This document shows, one piece after another, positions 35,795 through 46,420 of a stretch of DNA of 51,672 nt; within the stretch, counting starts at the first letter, position 1, and every line of letters starts with the position of its first letter. This DNA is from Bacillota bacterium (GTDB taxonomy: Bacteria; Bacillota; Clostridia; DSM-8532). Location of the stretch: the NCBI GenBank assembly GCA_022702935.2, contig JAKIML020000089.1, positions 1 through 51,672 on the forward strand, given 5' to 3'. The position numbers and the translations under genes are program-made. The notes under the pieces were generated by a model. It saw only the letters and a list, made by a program, of their open reading frames with translations, was not told where the DNA came from and ran no database searches.

Positions 35795-35803
35795 ATTATA
35801 CCA
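35795..35803 (-). promoter_or_regulatory. Extended -10 promoter of the diguanylate cyclase
   Basis: TGGTATAAT on the minus strand, 30 bases before the ATG. No good -35 is seen; the extended -10 may compensate. Confidence 0.55.
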
Positions 35804-35837
35804 TTTTATTCATCAATTGGATATTATTTTTTACAAA

Positions 35838-38528
35838 TTAACCCTTCGTTCTATCAAGTTTTCTTTTATTCTTAAATTCCCTGACGATGCTGTTGATAAT
35901 GGGAACCAGAAGGCTGATGCCCCCCGCAATCATCCAGTCAGAGAGGGACAGGGCTGCTGTGCTGAATACCGACTTCATAAAGGGCAGATAGATCACGCCC
36001 ACCAGCATGAGAATGGAGCTCAGTACGGCCAATACCAGATAGGGATTGGAAAAGAGCTTGATCTCAAAGAGTCCCCGGGTCTCCGACTTACATTCAAACA
36101 CATGGATCAACTGGGAGAGAACCAAAGTGACCAGAGCACCGGTTCTGGCGTGGGTCAGGCTTTTGCTGAGCACATAGATCAGCAGGAAGCTGGCCAGGGT
36201 GGACAGTGCAATGAGGATTCCCCGAATCACTATGACAAAGGATAGCCCATGGGCAAAGACGCTTTCATTGGGAGAACGGGGTGGCTGCCGCATGGCGTCA
36301 GGATCACCGGGTTCCAGGCCCAGTGCAATGGCCGGAAGCCCATCGGTGGCCAGATTGACAATGAGTATCTGAGCGGGTAGCAAGGGGATGGGAAGACCAA
36401 TCAGCGTGGCCAGGAACATGGTCAAAACCTCGCCCACATTGCAGGACAAAAGATAGCGGATAAATTTGCGGATATTGGCGTAGATGTTCCGGCCCTCCTC
36501 CACCGCAGCCACAATACTTGAAAAGTTATCATCCATCAGGATCATGGCCGCAGCCTGGCGGGTGACATCGGTACCCGACTTGCCCATGGCAATGCCGATA
36601 TCGGCGTCCTTAACGGCAGGGGCATCGTTGACCCCGTCGCCGGTCATAGCCACAATATGTCCCTTTTTCCTGTAGGCTCTGACAATGCGAAGCTTATGCC
36701 GCGGGAAAACCCGTGCGAAGACCGTGGCCTTATCGCAGGCTTCTTCCAGTTCCTTATCGCTCATCTCATCCATCTCGGCCCCGGTGAGAATAATGTCTCC
36801 CTCATGGTAGATACCAATCTTGGATGCAATAGCCGCTGCTGTTTGCTTGTGATCGCCGGTGATCATAACGGTTTTAATCCCTGCCCTGTGACATTGGGCC
36901 ACCGCATCCATGGCTTCCTGCCTGGGCGGATCAGTCATACCGGCCAAGCCCACAAAGACAAAGTCCTGCTCGATTTTATCGCTCCATAACTGCTGGGGCT
37001 GGACCGTCCTATAGGCAAAGCCCATAACCCGCAGGGCCTTGGAGGACATATCCCGGCATTCCTCCATGATATTCTCCCTGTCATCAAAGGTCATGGCTCG
37101 TTCCCGGTCAGCTACCAGAATATGGGTACACCGTTCCAGAATAATCTCGGGGGCTCCCTTGGCAAAGAGGATTAAGTCCCCTGTAGGGGTTCGGCAGATC
37201 ACGCTCATGAGCTTTCGATCCGAGTCGAAGGGAATCTCCCTGACCCGGCGGTAATGGGCTTCCACACTGCTTCTGTCCATGTCGATGTCCAGGGCGGCTC
37301 TCACCAAAGCCACCTCGGTAGGATCTCCCTCAATGTCCAGGGCCTTTTGGTCGCCCGATGTGTTCTGAATCCGTGTATTTCCGCAGAGCAAGCCTATTTT
37401 CAGCAGGAGCTTTAAGCCGAAGGTCTTTTCGGTATGTACTTCCCGGCCTCTGCAATAAGCGGCCAGCCTTCCTTCGCTGTTCTTCTCCAGAGTATAGGGA
37501 TTTTTCCCCGCATAGGCCCGGACAACCGTCATTCGGTTCTCGGTTAAGGTACCGGTTTTATCTGAGCAAATTACTGTGGCACAGCCCAGGGTTTCAACGG
37601 CAGGAAGTCTTCTTATCAGGGCATTACGCTGAACCATGCGGCGTACCCCGATGGCCAGTGCAATGGTCACCACGGCGGGCAGCCCTTCGGGAACGGCGGC
37701 AACGGCCAGGCTGATGCCGCTTAAGAGCATCTGTATCAGGGGCTCCCCTCTGATAACCCCGAGGAGGGAAACTACAGCACAGATGGCCAGACACACGGTG
37801 ACCATGACCTCGCCCAGGCGTTCCAGCTTCTTCTGCAGGGGTGTTTCCTGGGTGCCTGCCGTCTCAATCATATCGGCAATCTTCCCCATCTCGGTCTCCA
37901 TCCCCGTGCTGACCACCAGGGCCTTACCCGTACCATTGGTAATCATGCTTCCCATATAAACCCGGTTGCTGGGTGAAATGCCATTGAGCTTCATTTTGCT
38001 TTCATCGGTTTTCAGTTTATGGGCAGGAACAGATTCGCCGGTCAGCATGGATTCGTCGGCATAGAGGTTATTGGCCTCGATGAGCACTGCATCGGCAGGA
38101 ACACGGTTTCCTGCCTCAAGGAGAACCACATCCCGCGGAATCACCAAATCGGCCGGTATATCCTTCACCACACCATCCCTCAAAACCCGGGCATGGGGCG
38201 CAGCCATATTCATCAGGGCCTCAAGGGCCTTTTCGGTGCGCATCTCCTGAAAGAAACCCAGTAAGCCGTTGAGGATGACAATGGCCAGAATGGCGATGGC
38301 TTCACTATTTTCACCCATAATAAAAGACACGGCGGCCGAGGCTATCAGAATAATGATCATTAAATCAGTAAACTGAGAGACAAGGGCTTTCAGCCATGTC
38401 TTTTTCTTATGAGGCTTAAGTACGTTCTTTCCATATACCTCAAGGTTTTTAGCGGCTTCTTGCTCACTGAGCCCGTACATATTCTGTTTGATATCATCAT
38501 ATACGAGCACACGATTTAGTGCTTCCAC
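35838..38528 (-). CDS. Calcium-type P-type ATPase (SERCA/PMCA-like)
   Basis: An 896-aa cation pump. I chose GTG 38528, which has GGGAG 7 bases upstream and gives the usual family length; an ATG 35 codons earlier has no ribosome site. Phosphorylation motif SDKTGTLT (Asp about 323), TGES in the actuator, FAKGAPE in the nucleotide domain, and [11 protein letters not shown] are all present. Helix 4 has [12 protein letters not shown] and helix 6 [14 protein letters not shown], the Ca2+-site sequences of SERCA-type pumps. It exports Ca2+ (possibly Mn2+) from the cytoplasm. It follows exonuclease III by 182 bases on the same strand. Confidence 0.92.
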   Translation of the reverse strand: MEALNRVLVYDDIKQNMYGLSEQEAAKNLEVYGKNVLKPHKKKTWLKALVSQFTDLMIIILIASAAVSFIMGENSEAIAILAIVILNGLLGFFQEMRTEKALEALMNMAAPHARVLRDGVVKDIPADLVIPRDVVLLEAGNRVPADAVLIEANNLYADESMLTGESVPAHKLKTDESKMKLNGISPSNRVYMGSMITNGTGKALVVSTGMETEMGKIADMIETAGTQETPLQKKLERLGEVMVTVCLAICAVVSLLGVIRGEPLIQMLLSGISLAVAAVPEGLPAVVTIALAIGVRRMVQRNALIRRLPAVETLGCATVICSDKTGTLTENRMTVVRAYAGKNPYTLEKNSEGRLAAYCRGREVHTEKTFGLKLLLKIGLLCGNTRIQNTSGDQKALDIEGDPTEVALVRAALDIDMDRSSVEAHYRRVREIPFDSDRKLMSVICRTPTGDLILFAKGAPEIILERCTHILVADRERAMTFDDRENIMEECRDMSSKALRVMGFAYRTVQPQQLWSDKIEQDFVFVGLAGMTDPPRQEAMDAVAQCHRAGIKTVMITGDHKQTAAAIASKIGIYHEGDIILTGAEMDEMSDKELEEACDKATVFARVFPRHKLRIVRAYRKKGHIVAMTGDGVNDAPAVKDADIGIAMGKSGTDVTRQAAAMILMDDNFSSIVAAVEEGRNIYANIRKFIRYLLSCNVGEVLTMFLATLIGLPIPLLPAQILIVNLATDGLPAIALGLEPGDPDAMRQPPRSPNESVFAHGLSFVIVIRGILIALSTLASFLLIYVLSKSLTHARTGALVTLVLSQLIHVFECKSETRGLFEIKLFSNPYLVLAVLSSILMLVGVIYLPFMKSVFSTAALSLSDWMIAGGISLLVPIINSIVREFKNKRKLDRTKG

Positions 38529-38710
38529 AATACCACTCCCTATGCGATCAATCAGTGCAGGACAATCTATCCTATGCACGTCCCACAGGGAATAGACCAA
38601 GCCGGGAAAGCCGCATTCCATGGGCCTGTCCATGAGTCTATTGTATACGGGGAAGCATATTATTTCCTGGAATTTCCGGGTTCACTTTAAAACCCTTAAG
38701 TCTAAACTTT

Positions 38711-39478
38711 CTAGAACAAGTCCTCCTCAATCATAAGCACCACGGGGCAATGATCCGAGCCCATGACCTGGTCAAGAATGAGGGCATCCTTAATTTTTGC
38801 GGCCAGCCTTTTGGACACGCAGAAATAGTCAATACGCCACCCTACATTCTTCTCCCTGGCCTTGAACATATAGGACCACCAGGTATAGGCATCGGTCTTA
38901 TCGGGATAGAAATAGCGGAAGGTGTCTACAAATCCCGCTTCCAATAGCTCAGTAAACTTCCCTCTCTCCTCATCGGTAAAGCCAGCGCTGTGTCTGTTGG
39001 ATTTGGGATTCTTAAGATCGATCTCAGTGTGGGCCACATTCATGTCCCCGCATACAATGACGGGCTTGACACTGTCCAGGGACAGCAAATACTTTCTGAA
39101 ATCGTCCTCCCAGATCATACGATAGGACAGACGCTCCAACTCCCGCTGGGCGTTGGGGGTATATACATTGACCAGAAAGCAATCCTTAAATTCGAGGGTG
39201 ATGATGCGGCCCTCGTGGTCATGCTGGTCAATCCCCATGCCATAGGTCACCTTCAAGGGCTTGATGCGGGTATATATTGCCGTTCCCGAGTATCCCTTCT
39301 TCTCAGCGTAATTGAAATAGCGTTCATAGCCATCCAGAACCAGATCCAGCTGCCCCTCGGACAGTTTGGTTTCCTGCAGGCATAAAATATCGGGTTTCTC
39401 CGTATCGAAGAAATCGAGAAACCCTTTACCCATAACGGCTCTTAAGCCGTTAACATTCCATGATATCAGCTTTAGCAT
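38711..39478 (-). CDS. xth: Exodeoxyribonuclease III (AP endonuclease)
   Basis: A 255-aa base-excision repair enzyme that cuts at abasic sites. The motifs are complete: [21 protein letters not shown] (catalytic Glu), a Tyr-Arg region [15 protein letters not shown] (Asp/Asn) and GSDHCPVV at the C-terminus. Its ATG (after GAGGAGT) lies inside the 3' end of the MutS-like gene, a 29-base overlap, so the two DNA-maintenance genes are coupled. Confidence 0.95.
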   Translation of the reverse strand: MLKLISWNVNGLRAVMGKGFLDFFDTEKPDILCLQETKLSEGQLDLVLDGYERYFNYAEKKGYSGTAIYTRIKPLKVTYGMGIDQHDHEGRIITLEFKDCFLVNVYTPNAQRELERLSYRMIWEDDFRKYLLSLDSVKPVIVCGDMNVAHTEIDLKNPKSNRHSAGFTDEERGKFTELLEAGFVDTFRYFYPDKTDAYTWWSYMFKAREKNVGWRIDYFCVSKRLAAKIKDALILDQVMGSDHCPVVLMIEEDLF

Positions 39479-41183
39479 TGTTGTACTCCTCTTTCTTTAG
39501 AACCGGCCACTGGTTGTTTTTCTCAAAGCAAGCCACGGCCTCTTCTGCACTATTGATAATATCGTCCTCAAAGCCCATGAGTTTTAGGAGCTTTATGGCA
39601 TTTCGCGTGGTGGCCTTACCCTCCTTGAGGGTATAGTCAAAGGTTATGTCCTTGTCGGTAATATGCTCCTCAAAATGCTTGTTTTCAAATACATCCCTGA
39701 GAATGGAGGTGAGCTCCACATCATGGGTGGCGGCAAAGATGCATGTATTGAGCCGGGCCAGGGCGCTCAGTATCCGGCTGGATGCCGCAATACGCTCAAT
39801 GGTATTGGTTCCGCGAAGCACTTCATCAATAATGCATAGGCATCTTACAGAGCCTGAGGCAAGGGCAAATATTCTTCTTAAGGACTTGATCTCAGCGACA
39901 TAATAGCTCTCTCCATTAAGTATACTATCTCTTAAGGCCATGGAGGTCATGGGAAAAAGCGGATGTGAGATCCATTGCTCAGCGTAGCACAGACACAGAG
40001 TATGGGCGGTTAAGGTGTTGATGGCCACGGTTTTCAGGTAAGTGGATTTCCCCGAGGCATTGGAGCCCGTAAGCAGTGTGGCTTTCGCAGCCCGTATAGG
40101 GTTGGGAGTGCAATGCTGGATCAGGGGATGCACCACCTTTTCTGCTTCAATGAAATAAGGGTGTTTGGGGGCTTCCCATTGGATTTGGGGTATGCACCAG
40201 ACAGACAGGCTTTGCCGATAGGAGGCGATGGCCAAAGTCGCGTCCAATTCCCCAATCTCCTTAATGAGCTTTATCAACTCGGCCTGGTGCTTTTTGATAA
40301 TATTTATGGAAGCCTGATAGCTCCAGATATCGAAAAGAAAGAGCATCTTTAATATGGATGCCATATCGGTGGCCATGTCCCCGATAAAGCTGATGTAGAG
40401 ATTATTGATATGCCCCTTTTGGGCAAGTGCATCAAGGCCCTTTAAGGATTCCCTAATGGACTGGAACCTTTCTTTGAGGGCCTCAACAGGTATCCGGATC
40501 AGTCCTTTGGCCAGGGCAACCACGCTGACCGCTTGTGTGACAGCCTCCAGACCTGCATGCAGTTTTTTGATGCTGAGCTCATGATAAAGTGCGTTGCATG
40601 CCAGGCTTACAATAGCAAAAATAAGGCCGCCCCCTACACTCAAGAAAAATAGGGGCACAGACACAAAAGGAAGAAAGGTCAGTACCTTATACAGCCATTT
40701 ATCCTTGAACTCCAGGTAATCATTGGGCTCCATCCAGACATTAAGCCTGTCGGGAAAAAACTTACCCGTCCTCGCCAGCACTGATTGAATCTTCTCCCGC
40801 ATCTCAGGGTGATTTTCCCAGTACTCAATGAGTGCTTTTCTTTCGGTCCATTGCTCCTGAGAATAAACAGGGGTCCTTAACAGGGAATACAGGGCCTGAT
40901 CCCCCATGGAGGTCCAGGTGCTGTTGATTTGACTGAATAAGAGATCCATCTCCAGGTCATTCCAGGTGGTATCATCAACAACGTGTACGGTGGCTTTGCT
41001 GTCATGCAGATAGAAAAGCTGGGAGAGAGTTTTTAAGTCAGAGGGTTCATATTGGTTTTGCGGTACCCGGCCCCAGGCCTCTTTAATGCGCCGCGCAAGC
41101 TTTATCTCTGCCTTCCTTTTGTCATACCATATTTTGAGCAAAGCAAGTGCAATAATGACAACGACGATGACAATGTATTCCAT
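39450..41183 (-). CDS. Membrane-anchored MutS-like ATPase
   Basis: A 577-aa protein with a MutS core and ATPase domain but no mismatch-recognition domain. Residues 2-18 are a membrane helix and 165-200 hold two more. The core helices lead to Walker [10 protein letters not shown] (373-381) and Walker [18 protein letters not shown] (about 449-465), with a His switch in FAATHDVEL. Clostridia and Bacteroidetes carry similar proteins of unknown role. Membrane anchoring makes classical mismatch repair unlikely. A good promoter lies just upstream, divergent from pyrR. Confidence 0.88.
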   Translation of the reverse strand: MEYIVIVVVIIALALLKIWYDKRKAEIKLARRIKEAWGRVPQNQYEPSDLKTLSQLFYLHDSKATVHVVDDTTWNDLEMDLLFSQINSTWTSMGDQALYSLLRTPVYSQEQWTERKALIEYWENHPEMREKIQSVLARTGKFFPDRLNVWMEPNDYLEFKDKWLYKVLTFLPFVSVPLFFLSVGGGLIFAIVSLACNALYHELSIKKLHAGLEAVTQAVSVVALAKGLIRIPVEALKERFQSIRESLKGLDALAQKGHINNLYISFIGDMATDMASILKMLFLFDIWSYQASINIIKKHQAELIKLIKEIGELDATLAIASYRQSLSVWCIPQIQWEAPKHPYFIEAEKVVHPLIQHCTPNPIRAAKATLLTGSNASGKSTYLKTVAINTLTAHTLCLCYAEQWISHPLFPMTSMALRDSILNGESYYVAEIKSLRRIFALASGSVRCLCIIDEVLRGTNTIERIAASSRILSALARLNTCIFAATHDVELTSILRDVFENKHFEEHITDKDITFDYTLKEGKATTRNAIKLLKLMGFEDDIINSAEEAVACFEKNNQWPVLKKEEYNNAKADIMEC

Positions 41184-41210
41184 TAATAGACAACCTCCAA
41201 TTCCCTGTCA

Positions 41211-41239
41211 ATTATACCCTTCCGTACCTTATCATTCAA
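41211..41239 (-). promoter_or_regulatory. Promoter of the MutS-like/exonuclease III operon
   Basis: -35 TTGAAT (41234-41239), 17 bases, -10 TATAAT (41211-41216), with GGAGG before the ATG at 41183. Confidence 0.75.
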
Positions 41240-41261
41240 ACAAATTCACCCAAGATTTGAG

Positions 41262-41290
41262 TTGCAATACATTATACAGGATGATAGAAT
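41262..41290 (+). promoter_or_regulatory. Promoter of pyrR-uraA
   Basis: -35 TTGCAA (41262-41267), 17 bases, -10 TAGAAT (41285-41290). The transcript would begin near 41297, leaving a ~175-base leader that carries the PyrR attenuator. Confidence 0.75.
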
Positions 41291-41317
41291 AGGTACGAAC
41301 AATATATCTTTAAGTTT

Positions 41318-41340
41318 GGTACAGAGATGCCAACAAGATA
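41318..41340 (+). promoter_or_regulatory. PyrR-binding loop in the leader RNA
   Basis: GGTACAGAGATGCCAACAAG (41318-41337) matches the PyrR anti-antiterminator consensus as I recall it (CAGAGA then GC then CAAG). TTGG (41316-41319) pairs with CCAA (41330-41333) to present the loop. The downstream part, CCAACAAGAT, is also complementary, with one bulge, to ATCTTGTTTGG in the terminator stem, so the two structures exclude each other. Confidence 0.75.
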
Positions 41341-41403
41341 TTGCATAGGGATTTTATAGGGTTTACTGTGCCTTTGTGCCCAGCCTTATTCTGTGTGTGG
41401 ATT

Positions 41404-41434
41404 AATCTTGTTTGGTTTCAAACAAGATTTTTTT
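41404..41434 (+). terminator. PyrR-controlled attenuator terminator
   Basis: An 11-bp stem AATCTTGTTTG (41404-41414) / CAAACAAGATT (41419-41429), loop GTTT, then a run of T. It lies 36 bases before the pyrR start and should close when PyrR with UMP/UTP binds the upstream loop. Confidence 0.88.
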
Positions 41435-41470
41435 GTTGTTTAAAGTCGATCACGCAAAGGAGCGCCAATC

Positions 41471-42016
41471 GTGAAGCTAAAAGCGCAAATTATGGATGAC
41501 ATCGCGGTTGAAAGAGCAATAGTGCGTATTGCACATCAAATCCTGGAGAAGAACCGGAGTGTGGAGCAGCTCTGCATCATCGGTATCAAGACCCGGGGCG
41601 TCCCCATCGCTTCAAGACTGGTTAAGGCCATTCAAAGAATTGAGGACGTTACCGTGGATATGGGAATTCTGGATATCAGCCTCTACCGTGACGATTTGGC
41701 CGAGGTCAATAAGGATCCCACCCTGAACGCATCCGAAATACCCTTTTCTGTTGTAGGTAAAAACGTCATCCTGGTGGACGACGTCATATATACCGGAAGA
41801 ACCGTCAGGGCCGCATTGGACGCCATTATCAATCTGGGAAGGCCGGCCACCATTCAGCTTGCCGTTCTCATAGATCGCGGACATCGCGAGCTTCCCATTC
41901 GTGCTGATTATGTGGGTAAGAACATTCCCACCGCCAAATCCGAGGTGGTGGCCGTTCACATGGAAGAGTGTGACGGAGAAACCTGCGTACAGCTTTTTGA
42001 AAAAGTACCCAATTAA
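41471..42016 (+). CDS. pyrR: PyrR pyrimidine regulator / uracil phosphoribosyltransferase
   Basis: A 181-aa dual-function protein. It binds pyr leader RNA when UMP or UTP is high, and makes UMP from uracil and PRPP. The PRPP loop VILVDDVIYTGRTVRA (about 98-113) is intact, as are the N-terminal IVRIAHQILEKN and the basic RNA-facing residues near RGHRELPIRADYVGKNIPT. Length is normal for the family. The start follows AAAGGAGCG. It controls its own operon through the leader at 41318-41434, and the uracil permease gene follows after 29 bases. Confidence 0.97.
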   Translation: MKLKAQIMDDIAVERAIVRIAHQILEKNRSVEQLCIIGIKTRGVPIASRLVKAIQRIEDVTVDMGILDISLYRDDLAEVNKDPTLNASEIPFSVVGKNVILVDDVIYTGRTVRAALDAIINLGRPATIQLAVLIDRGHRELPIRADYVGKNIPTAKSEVVAVHMEECDGETCVQLFEKVPN

Positions 42017-42045
42017 ATTTATCATAATCAAGGGGGATTTTAATC

Positions 42046-43431
42046 ATGGCTAACAAACAACAGGTTATCGGGTACCTTCCCGACGAAAGGCCGCCTATTT
42101 GGAAGCTTTTGCTCTACGCCATCCAGCAGGTTATTGTTATGTTTCCTGCCACCGTGGCCGTAGCCATCATCACAGGCTTCCACATCTCGACCACCATCTT
42201 TGCCAGTGGTCTTGCAACCATCTGCTTCCTTTTGGTCACCGGAGGGAAAATCCCATTGTACTACGGCTCCAGCTTCTCCTATGTTGCTGCCATTGGAAGC
42301 CTTATGGCCTCTGAAGCTTTGGCCGGTTCAACACTTGACGAGAAGATCGCTGTTGCACAGTTCGGTATCGTCATGTCCGGTTTCGTATCCATAATTGCCG
42401 GTTTGATCATAAACTTCTTCGGTCGGGAGTCTATAGAAAAGATCCTTCCTGCCTCCATCACCGGTCCCATTGCTATGGTTATCGGCTTAACCCTTGCCGG
42501 AACAGCCTTGACCGATGCTGCTTCATTCAGCGGCGCAAGAGCTGTAGCCGATTCACAGGCTGCGCTTGCTCAGAACATGGCCTGGACCGTGTCCCTGATT
42601 ACAATGATCTCCACCATCCTGTTCTCGGTTTATTTAAAAGGTATGGCCGGCCAGTTGCCTCTGCTGTTGGGCCCCATCATCGGCTGTATCGCTGCCTTTG
42701 TCATTAAGGTGATTACAGGTATTGACTTATTTAAGGTTCTCCCTGCTGAAGTGGCCGGCAATGGTATTCTGGCTCTGCCCCACTTTACCTTGCCCAAACC
42801 CTCGTGGATGGCGGTAGCGGCCATCATGCCCATTGCCATCGCCACCATTCCTGAGTCAACCGCCCATGTCTACCAGCTCGACATTTATGTCAATGACCTG
42901 GCTAAGAAAAAGGGCACCGAAAAGCGCTACAATATTGCGGACAAGCTGGGGCTCAACCTCATTGGTGACGGTATTGGCGACATTGTTTCAGGCTTTGTTG
43001 GTGGCCCTGCAGGCACCAATTACGGTGAGAACATCAGCGCCATGGCTATCACCAGAGTCTTCTCTGTTCCTGTGCTGATTGCGGCTTCTATCATTGCTAT
43101 GGTCATTGCTTGCTTCACACCGCTCATCAATGCCATCTACGCCATTCCCACCGCAGTTATTGGCGGTCTGGAGGTATACCTCTTCGGAGCCATTGCCGCC
43201 CAGGGTGTGGCCATCATGATTGAGAAAAAGGTTGACATGTTCAGTGCCAGAAACATTGCGGTCATGTCCACCATCATGATTATCGGACTTGGCGGAAACT
43301 ACGGCTTCGGCGGCAACATCCCCTTCTTCGGCCTTGAGATTCCCTGTGTGGCCGGTGCAGCCATCTTCGGTATCCTGCTCAATCTGCTCTTGAGCATTGG
43401 AGCCAAAAAGGAAGTCAAGTCTGAAGAATAG
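42046..43431 (+). CDS. uraA: Uracil permease (NCS2 family)
   Basis: A 461-aa inner-membrane uracil:proton symporter with about 14 membrane segments. Family signatures are visible: PIYYGSS-type KIPLYYGSSFSYVAA, AIATIPESTAHV (Glu of the substrate site) and GGPAGTNYGENISAMAITRV. It is co-transcribed with pyrR, so uptake falls when pyrimidine pools are high. A long hairpin follows the gene. It could also be named pyrP. Confidence 0.95.
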   Translation: MANKQQVIGYLPDERPPIWKLLLYAIQQVIVMFPATVAVAIITGFHISTTIFASGLATICFLLVTGGKIPLYYGSSFSYVAAIGSLMASEALAGSTLDEKIAVAQFGIVMSGFVSIIAGLIINFFGRESIEKILPASITGPIAMVIGLTLAGTALTDAASFSGARAVADSQAALAQNMAWTVSLITMISTILFSVYLKGMAGQLPLLLGPIIGCIAAFVIKVITGIDLFKVLPAEVAGNGILALPHFTLPKPSWMAVAAIMPIAIATIPESTAHVYQLDIYVNDLAKKKGTEKRYNIADKLGLNLIGDGIGDIVSGFVGGPAGTNYGENISAMAITRVFSVPVLIAASIIAMVIACFTPLINAIYAIPTAVIGGLEVYLFGAIAAQGVAIMIEKKVDMFSARNIAVMSTIMIIGLGGNYGFGGNIPFFGLEIPCVAGAAIFGILLNLLLSIGAKKEVKSEE

Positions 43432-43487
43432 AGACTACGCGGTTCGATAAGCGCAAGTAAATAAGGGGCGCATTAAACCCAATAAAC

Positions 43488-43560
43488 AGGCCATGGTGTT
43501 CTCATCTTTTCTCTATAAAGATTGCAGATGAGCGCATCATGGCCTTCTGTTTTCTGTCTG
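43488..43560 (+). terminator. Probable terminator after uraA
   Basis: AGGCCATG (43488-43495) pairs with CATGGCCT (43538-43545), with an inner stem CTCATC/GATGAG, followed by TCTGTTTTCTG. The U-tract is interrupted, so strength is uncertain. Confidence 0.6.
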
Positions 43561-43598
43561 TTTTGGGGACAGCTCCATCTTACTCTTTCGGCTATTAA

Positions 43599-44084
43599 TT
43601 ATTCTGACGCATGGATATATTTCTTAAGGTACTCGTCAATCAACGCCTTGTTCTCATTGCGGATAACCGTATACCGCTCCTGATGATTATGGTTCTTGGG
43701 CTTAAGCCTTAAAACCAGATAGCTGTTGTTATCCATGAAGTGGGGTCTCCACTCATAGCTCTCCACATCCTCCCAGGGTGTAAAGGACAGGAAAGCAAAA
43801 AGCCCCTTCTCGGAGATGCCCTCGCCATGGGAGGCCGAGATAATGCAGGAATAGACAGCCACGACCAATAGACCTAAGACTGCAAGCTGATCCAGCAGGG
43901 TACCTTTATTGACGGCATCCGCAAGCTTACCCATCACCACCAGGGCGATAAGGATTTGAAGCGCAAGGCTTCTGATAATCCCCCGCTTGAACTGATAGAT
44001 ATAGTCCCTGGCATAGGTCGCAACCACGTGGAGGTTATACAGCACTATGAGCCATATGATGACTAATAGCAAATAACTGAGCAT
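43599..44084 (-). CDS. Small membrane protein, DUF5673-like
   Basis: A 161-aa protein with helices near residues 3-22, 38-55 and 63-85, then a soluble tail. The tail motif GISEKGLFAFLSFTPWEDVE followed by SYEWRP resembles DUF5673/YcxB-type proteins (a W-x-D/E-V-x-x-Y element after an x-E-x-G start). Function is unknown. It stands alone between uraA and topB, on the opposite strand. Confidence 0.6.
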   Translation of the reverse strand: MLSYLLLVIIWLIVLYNLHVVATYARDYIYQFKRGIIRSLALQILIALVVMGKLADAVNKGTLLDQLAVLGLLVVAVYSCIISASHGEGISEKGLFAFLSFTPWEDVESYEWRPHFMDNNSYLVLRLKPKNHNHQERYTVIRNENKALIDEYLKKYIHASE

Positions 44085-44207
44085 CCTGCCCTCCTCATAA
44101 CGAGAAGCATTATATTAAGAATACCATTCACATGAAGAATTGTCTGAAAAGGCTGAGCCATAGTTATTAATTAACCAAACCCTTCGTTTTTGCCGGTGCA
44201 TTTAGTG

Positions 44208-44213
44208 TATAAT
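44208..44213 (+). promoter_or_regulatory. Possible -10 of topB
   Basis: TATAAT 32 bases before the ATG. The -35 region (CGTTTT at 17 bases) is poor. Confidence 0.35.
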
Positions 44214-44245
44214 AAGGTTATTCGTTGATTGATGAAAGGTATGCT

Positions 44246-46420
44246 ATGAGTAAGACACTTGTATTAGCCGAGAAACCCTCGGTGGCTAAGGATATCGCAA
44301 GGGTGCTCCAATGCACCCAGAATAATAATGGTTATATACAGGGTTCCCGTTATATTGTCACCTGGGCTTTGGGCCATTTGGTGACACTGGCCGACCCTGA
44401 GGTTTATGATGCCAAATATAAGACCTGGAAGCTGGAGGATCTCCCCATGCTGCCTAAGAGAATGGAGCTGGTGGTCATCAAGGAGACAGCCCGGCAGTTT
44501 GGTATTGTCAGAAGCCTTCTCCACCGGGAGGATGTCAGTGACCTGGTCATTGCCACGGACTCAGGCCGTGAAGGGGAGCTGGTGGCCCGATGGATCATTG
44601 AGAAAGCAGGCTTTAAAAAGCCCATCAAACGATTATGGATCTCGTCCCAGACCGACAAGGCCATCCGCGAGGGCTTTCAAAACCTCAAACCCTCAAAAGC
44701 CTATGATAACCTGTACCTGTCGGCTCAAAGCCGTGCCGAGGCCGATTGGCTGGTGGGTCTTAACGTGACCCGCGCCTTAACCTGCAAATATAACGCCCAG
44801 CTTTCGGCGGGCAGGGTCCAAACCCCGACCCTGGCCATGATTGTTGAACGGGAGAATGAGATAAGGCGCTTTGTGCCCAAGGATTACTGGACCATCCAGG
44901 CCGGCTTTAAGGGTTTTAAGGTCTACTGGCAGGACAGGAAAACCGGACAGACACGCCTGTTTGACAAGGCAAAGGCTGAGGCCATTGTGGCTAAAACCGC
45001 AGGACAAGTCGGCTCTGTGATAGAGGTTGTCAAGGAGAGCAAGAAGGAACTGCCACCCCTGGCCTATGACTTGACCGAGCTTCAGAGGGATGCCAACCGA
45101 AGGTACGGTTATTCGGCCAAGAAAACCCTCTCCCTCATGCAGCGCCTTTATGAAACCCATAAGCTGGTGACCTATCCGCGTACCGACTCCCGGTATATCA
45201 CCGAGGATATGGTTCCCACCCTTATGGACAGACTCAAGGCCATTGCTGTGGGCCCCTATATGAGGAGCGCCTCCAGCCTTATCCGCAATAAGTTCACACC
45301 CACCAAACGCCTGGTGGACAACAGCAAGGTCACCGACCACCACGCCATTATTCCCACCGAGCAATATGTGGATTTATCGGCCCTTACCAATGAGGAGCGG
45401 CATATCTATGACCTTATTGTCAAGCGCTTCCTGGCCGTTTTAAGCCCGGCCTTTGAGTATGAGCAGACCACCGTGAAGGTGGAGATCGGCGGAGAGATCT
45501 TTAAAGCCAAGGGGCGCATTGTCTCATCCCTTGGGTGGAGGAGCATCTATGATAACAATACCGGTTCGGACGAGGATGAGGGCGATGAGGAAGACAAACA
45601 CCAGACCCTCCCCAACCTTGTAAAGGGCCAGACGGAGCAAGTCAATGCAGTGAAGATGATTAACGGAAAGACCACACCCCCGCCCCGCTTTACCGAAGCC
45701 ACCCTGCTCTCGGCCATGGAGAATCCCGGCAAGTATATGGAAGACAAAACCCTCAGGGAGTTCATCCAAAGCACCAGCGGACTGGGCACTCCTGCCACCC
45801 GGGCCGATATTATTGAGAAGCTCTTTGACTGTTTCTATGTAGAGCGCAGAGGCAAGGAGATTGTACCCACCTCAAAGGGCATCCAGCTTATAGAACTTGT
45901 GCCCTCCGACCTCAAGTCCCCCGAACTCACCGCCAAGTGGGAGCAGCAGCTTCAATTAATCAGCAAGGGCCAGGCCGATCATAAGGCCTTTGTGGGCAGT
46001 ATGAGGGACTATGCGGTTCGCCTGGTGAGGGATGTTGTTGCCAGCACCCATGTTTATAAGCATGAGAACGTAACCCGTGAACGCTGTCAGTGCGACAAGT
46101 TCCTGCTGGAGGTGAACGGCAAGCGCGGTAAGATGCTGGTATGCCCCGACAGGGAATGCGGATACCGAAAGATGATTTCTCAGACCACCAATGCCCGCTG
46201 CCCCGAATGCCATAAGGCCATGGAAATCCGCGGCGAAGGCGAGGACAAGACCTTCTACTGCACTTGCGGTTATCGCGAAAAAGTCTCGGCCTTCAAAAAG
46301 CGAAAGTCTGAGACGGTGAGCAAGAAGGAAGTTACCCAGTTTCTGCGGAAACAAGAAAAAAACGATTCCATCAACTCCGCCCTGGCCGAAGCCCTGGCGA
46401 AGTTGAAGAAGGAGCAGTAG
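44246..46420 (+). CDS. topB: DNA topoisomerase III
   Basis: A 724-aa type IA topoisomerase. I chose ATG 44246 (AAAGG 6 bases upstream), which puts the TOPRIM start TLVLAEKPSVAKDIA at the usual place. TOPRIM acidic residues lie in IATDSGREGEL, and the catalytic Tyr310 in LVTYPRTDSRYI. The C-terminus has a Cys-rich zinc-ribbon segment (CQCDKF, then CPDRECGY and CPECHKAME with CTCGYRE) followed by a basic tail. It relaxes negative supercoils and decatenates DNA. Topoisomerase III is also carried by conjugative elements, but I see no mobile-element genes here. Confidence 0.95.
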   Translation: MSKTLVLAEKPSVAKDIARVLQCTQNNNGYIQGSRYIVTWALGHLVTLADPEVYDAKYKTWKLEDLPMLPKRMELVVIKETARQFGIVRSLLHREDVSDLVIATDSGREGELVARWIIEKAGFKKPIKRLWISSQTDKAIREGFQNLKPSKAYDNLYLSAQSRAEADWLVGLNVTRALTCKYNAQLSAGRVQTPTLAMIVERENEIRRFVPKDYWTIQAGFKGFKVYWQDRKTGQTRLFDKAKAEAIVAKTAGQVGSVIEVVKESKKELPPLAYDLTELQRDANRRYGYSAKKTLSLMQRLYETHKLVTYPRTDSRYITEDMVPTLMDRLKAIAVGPYMRSASSLIRNKFTPTKRLVDNSKVTDHHAIIPTEQYVDLSALTNEERHIYDLIVKRFLAVLSPAFEYEQTTVKVEIGGEIFKAKGRIVSSLGWRSIYDNNTGSDEDEGDEEDKHQTLPNLVKGQTEQVNAVKMINGKTTPPPRFTEATLLSAMENPGKYMEDKTLREFIQSTSGLGTPATRADIIEKLFDCFYVERRGKEIVPTSKGIQLIELVPSDLKSPELTAKWEQQLQLISKGQADHKAFVGSMRDYAVRLVRDVVASTHVYKHENVTRERCQCDKFLLEVNGKRGKMLVCPDRECGYRKMISQTTNARCPECHKAMEIRGEGEDKTFYCTCGYREKVSAFKKRKSETVSKKEVTQFLRKQEKNDSINSALAEALAKLKKEQ

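Noticed and set aside
38529-38633. 35-codon N-terminal extension of the Ca2+-type ATPase from an upstream ATG
   Set aside because: It has no ribosome site, is unlike the family, and a GTG with GGGAG at proper spacing gives the normal length.
43436-43460. tRNA-like GGTTCGATAA segment after uraA
   Set aside because: It has a T-loop-like string, but no acceptor, D or anticodon stems could be formed around it.
44246-46420. topB as a marker of an integrated conjugative element
   Set aside because: No relaxase, integrase, type IV secretion genes or attachment repeats are present; a chromosomal topB is the simpler reading.
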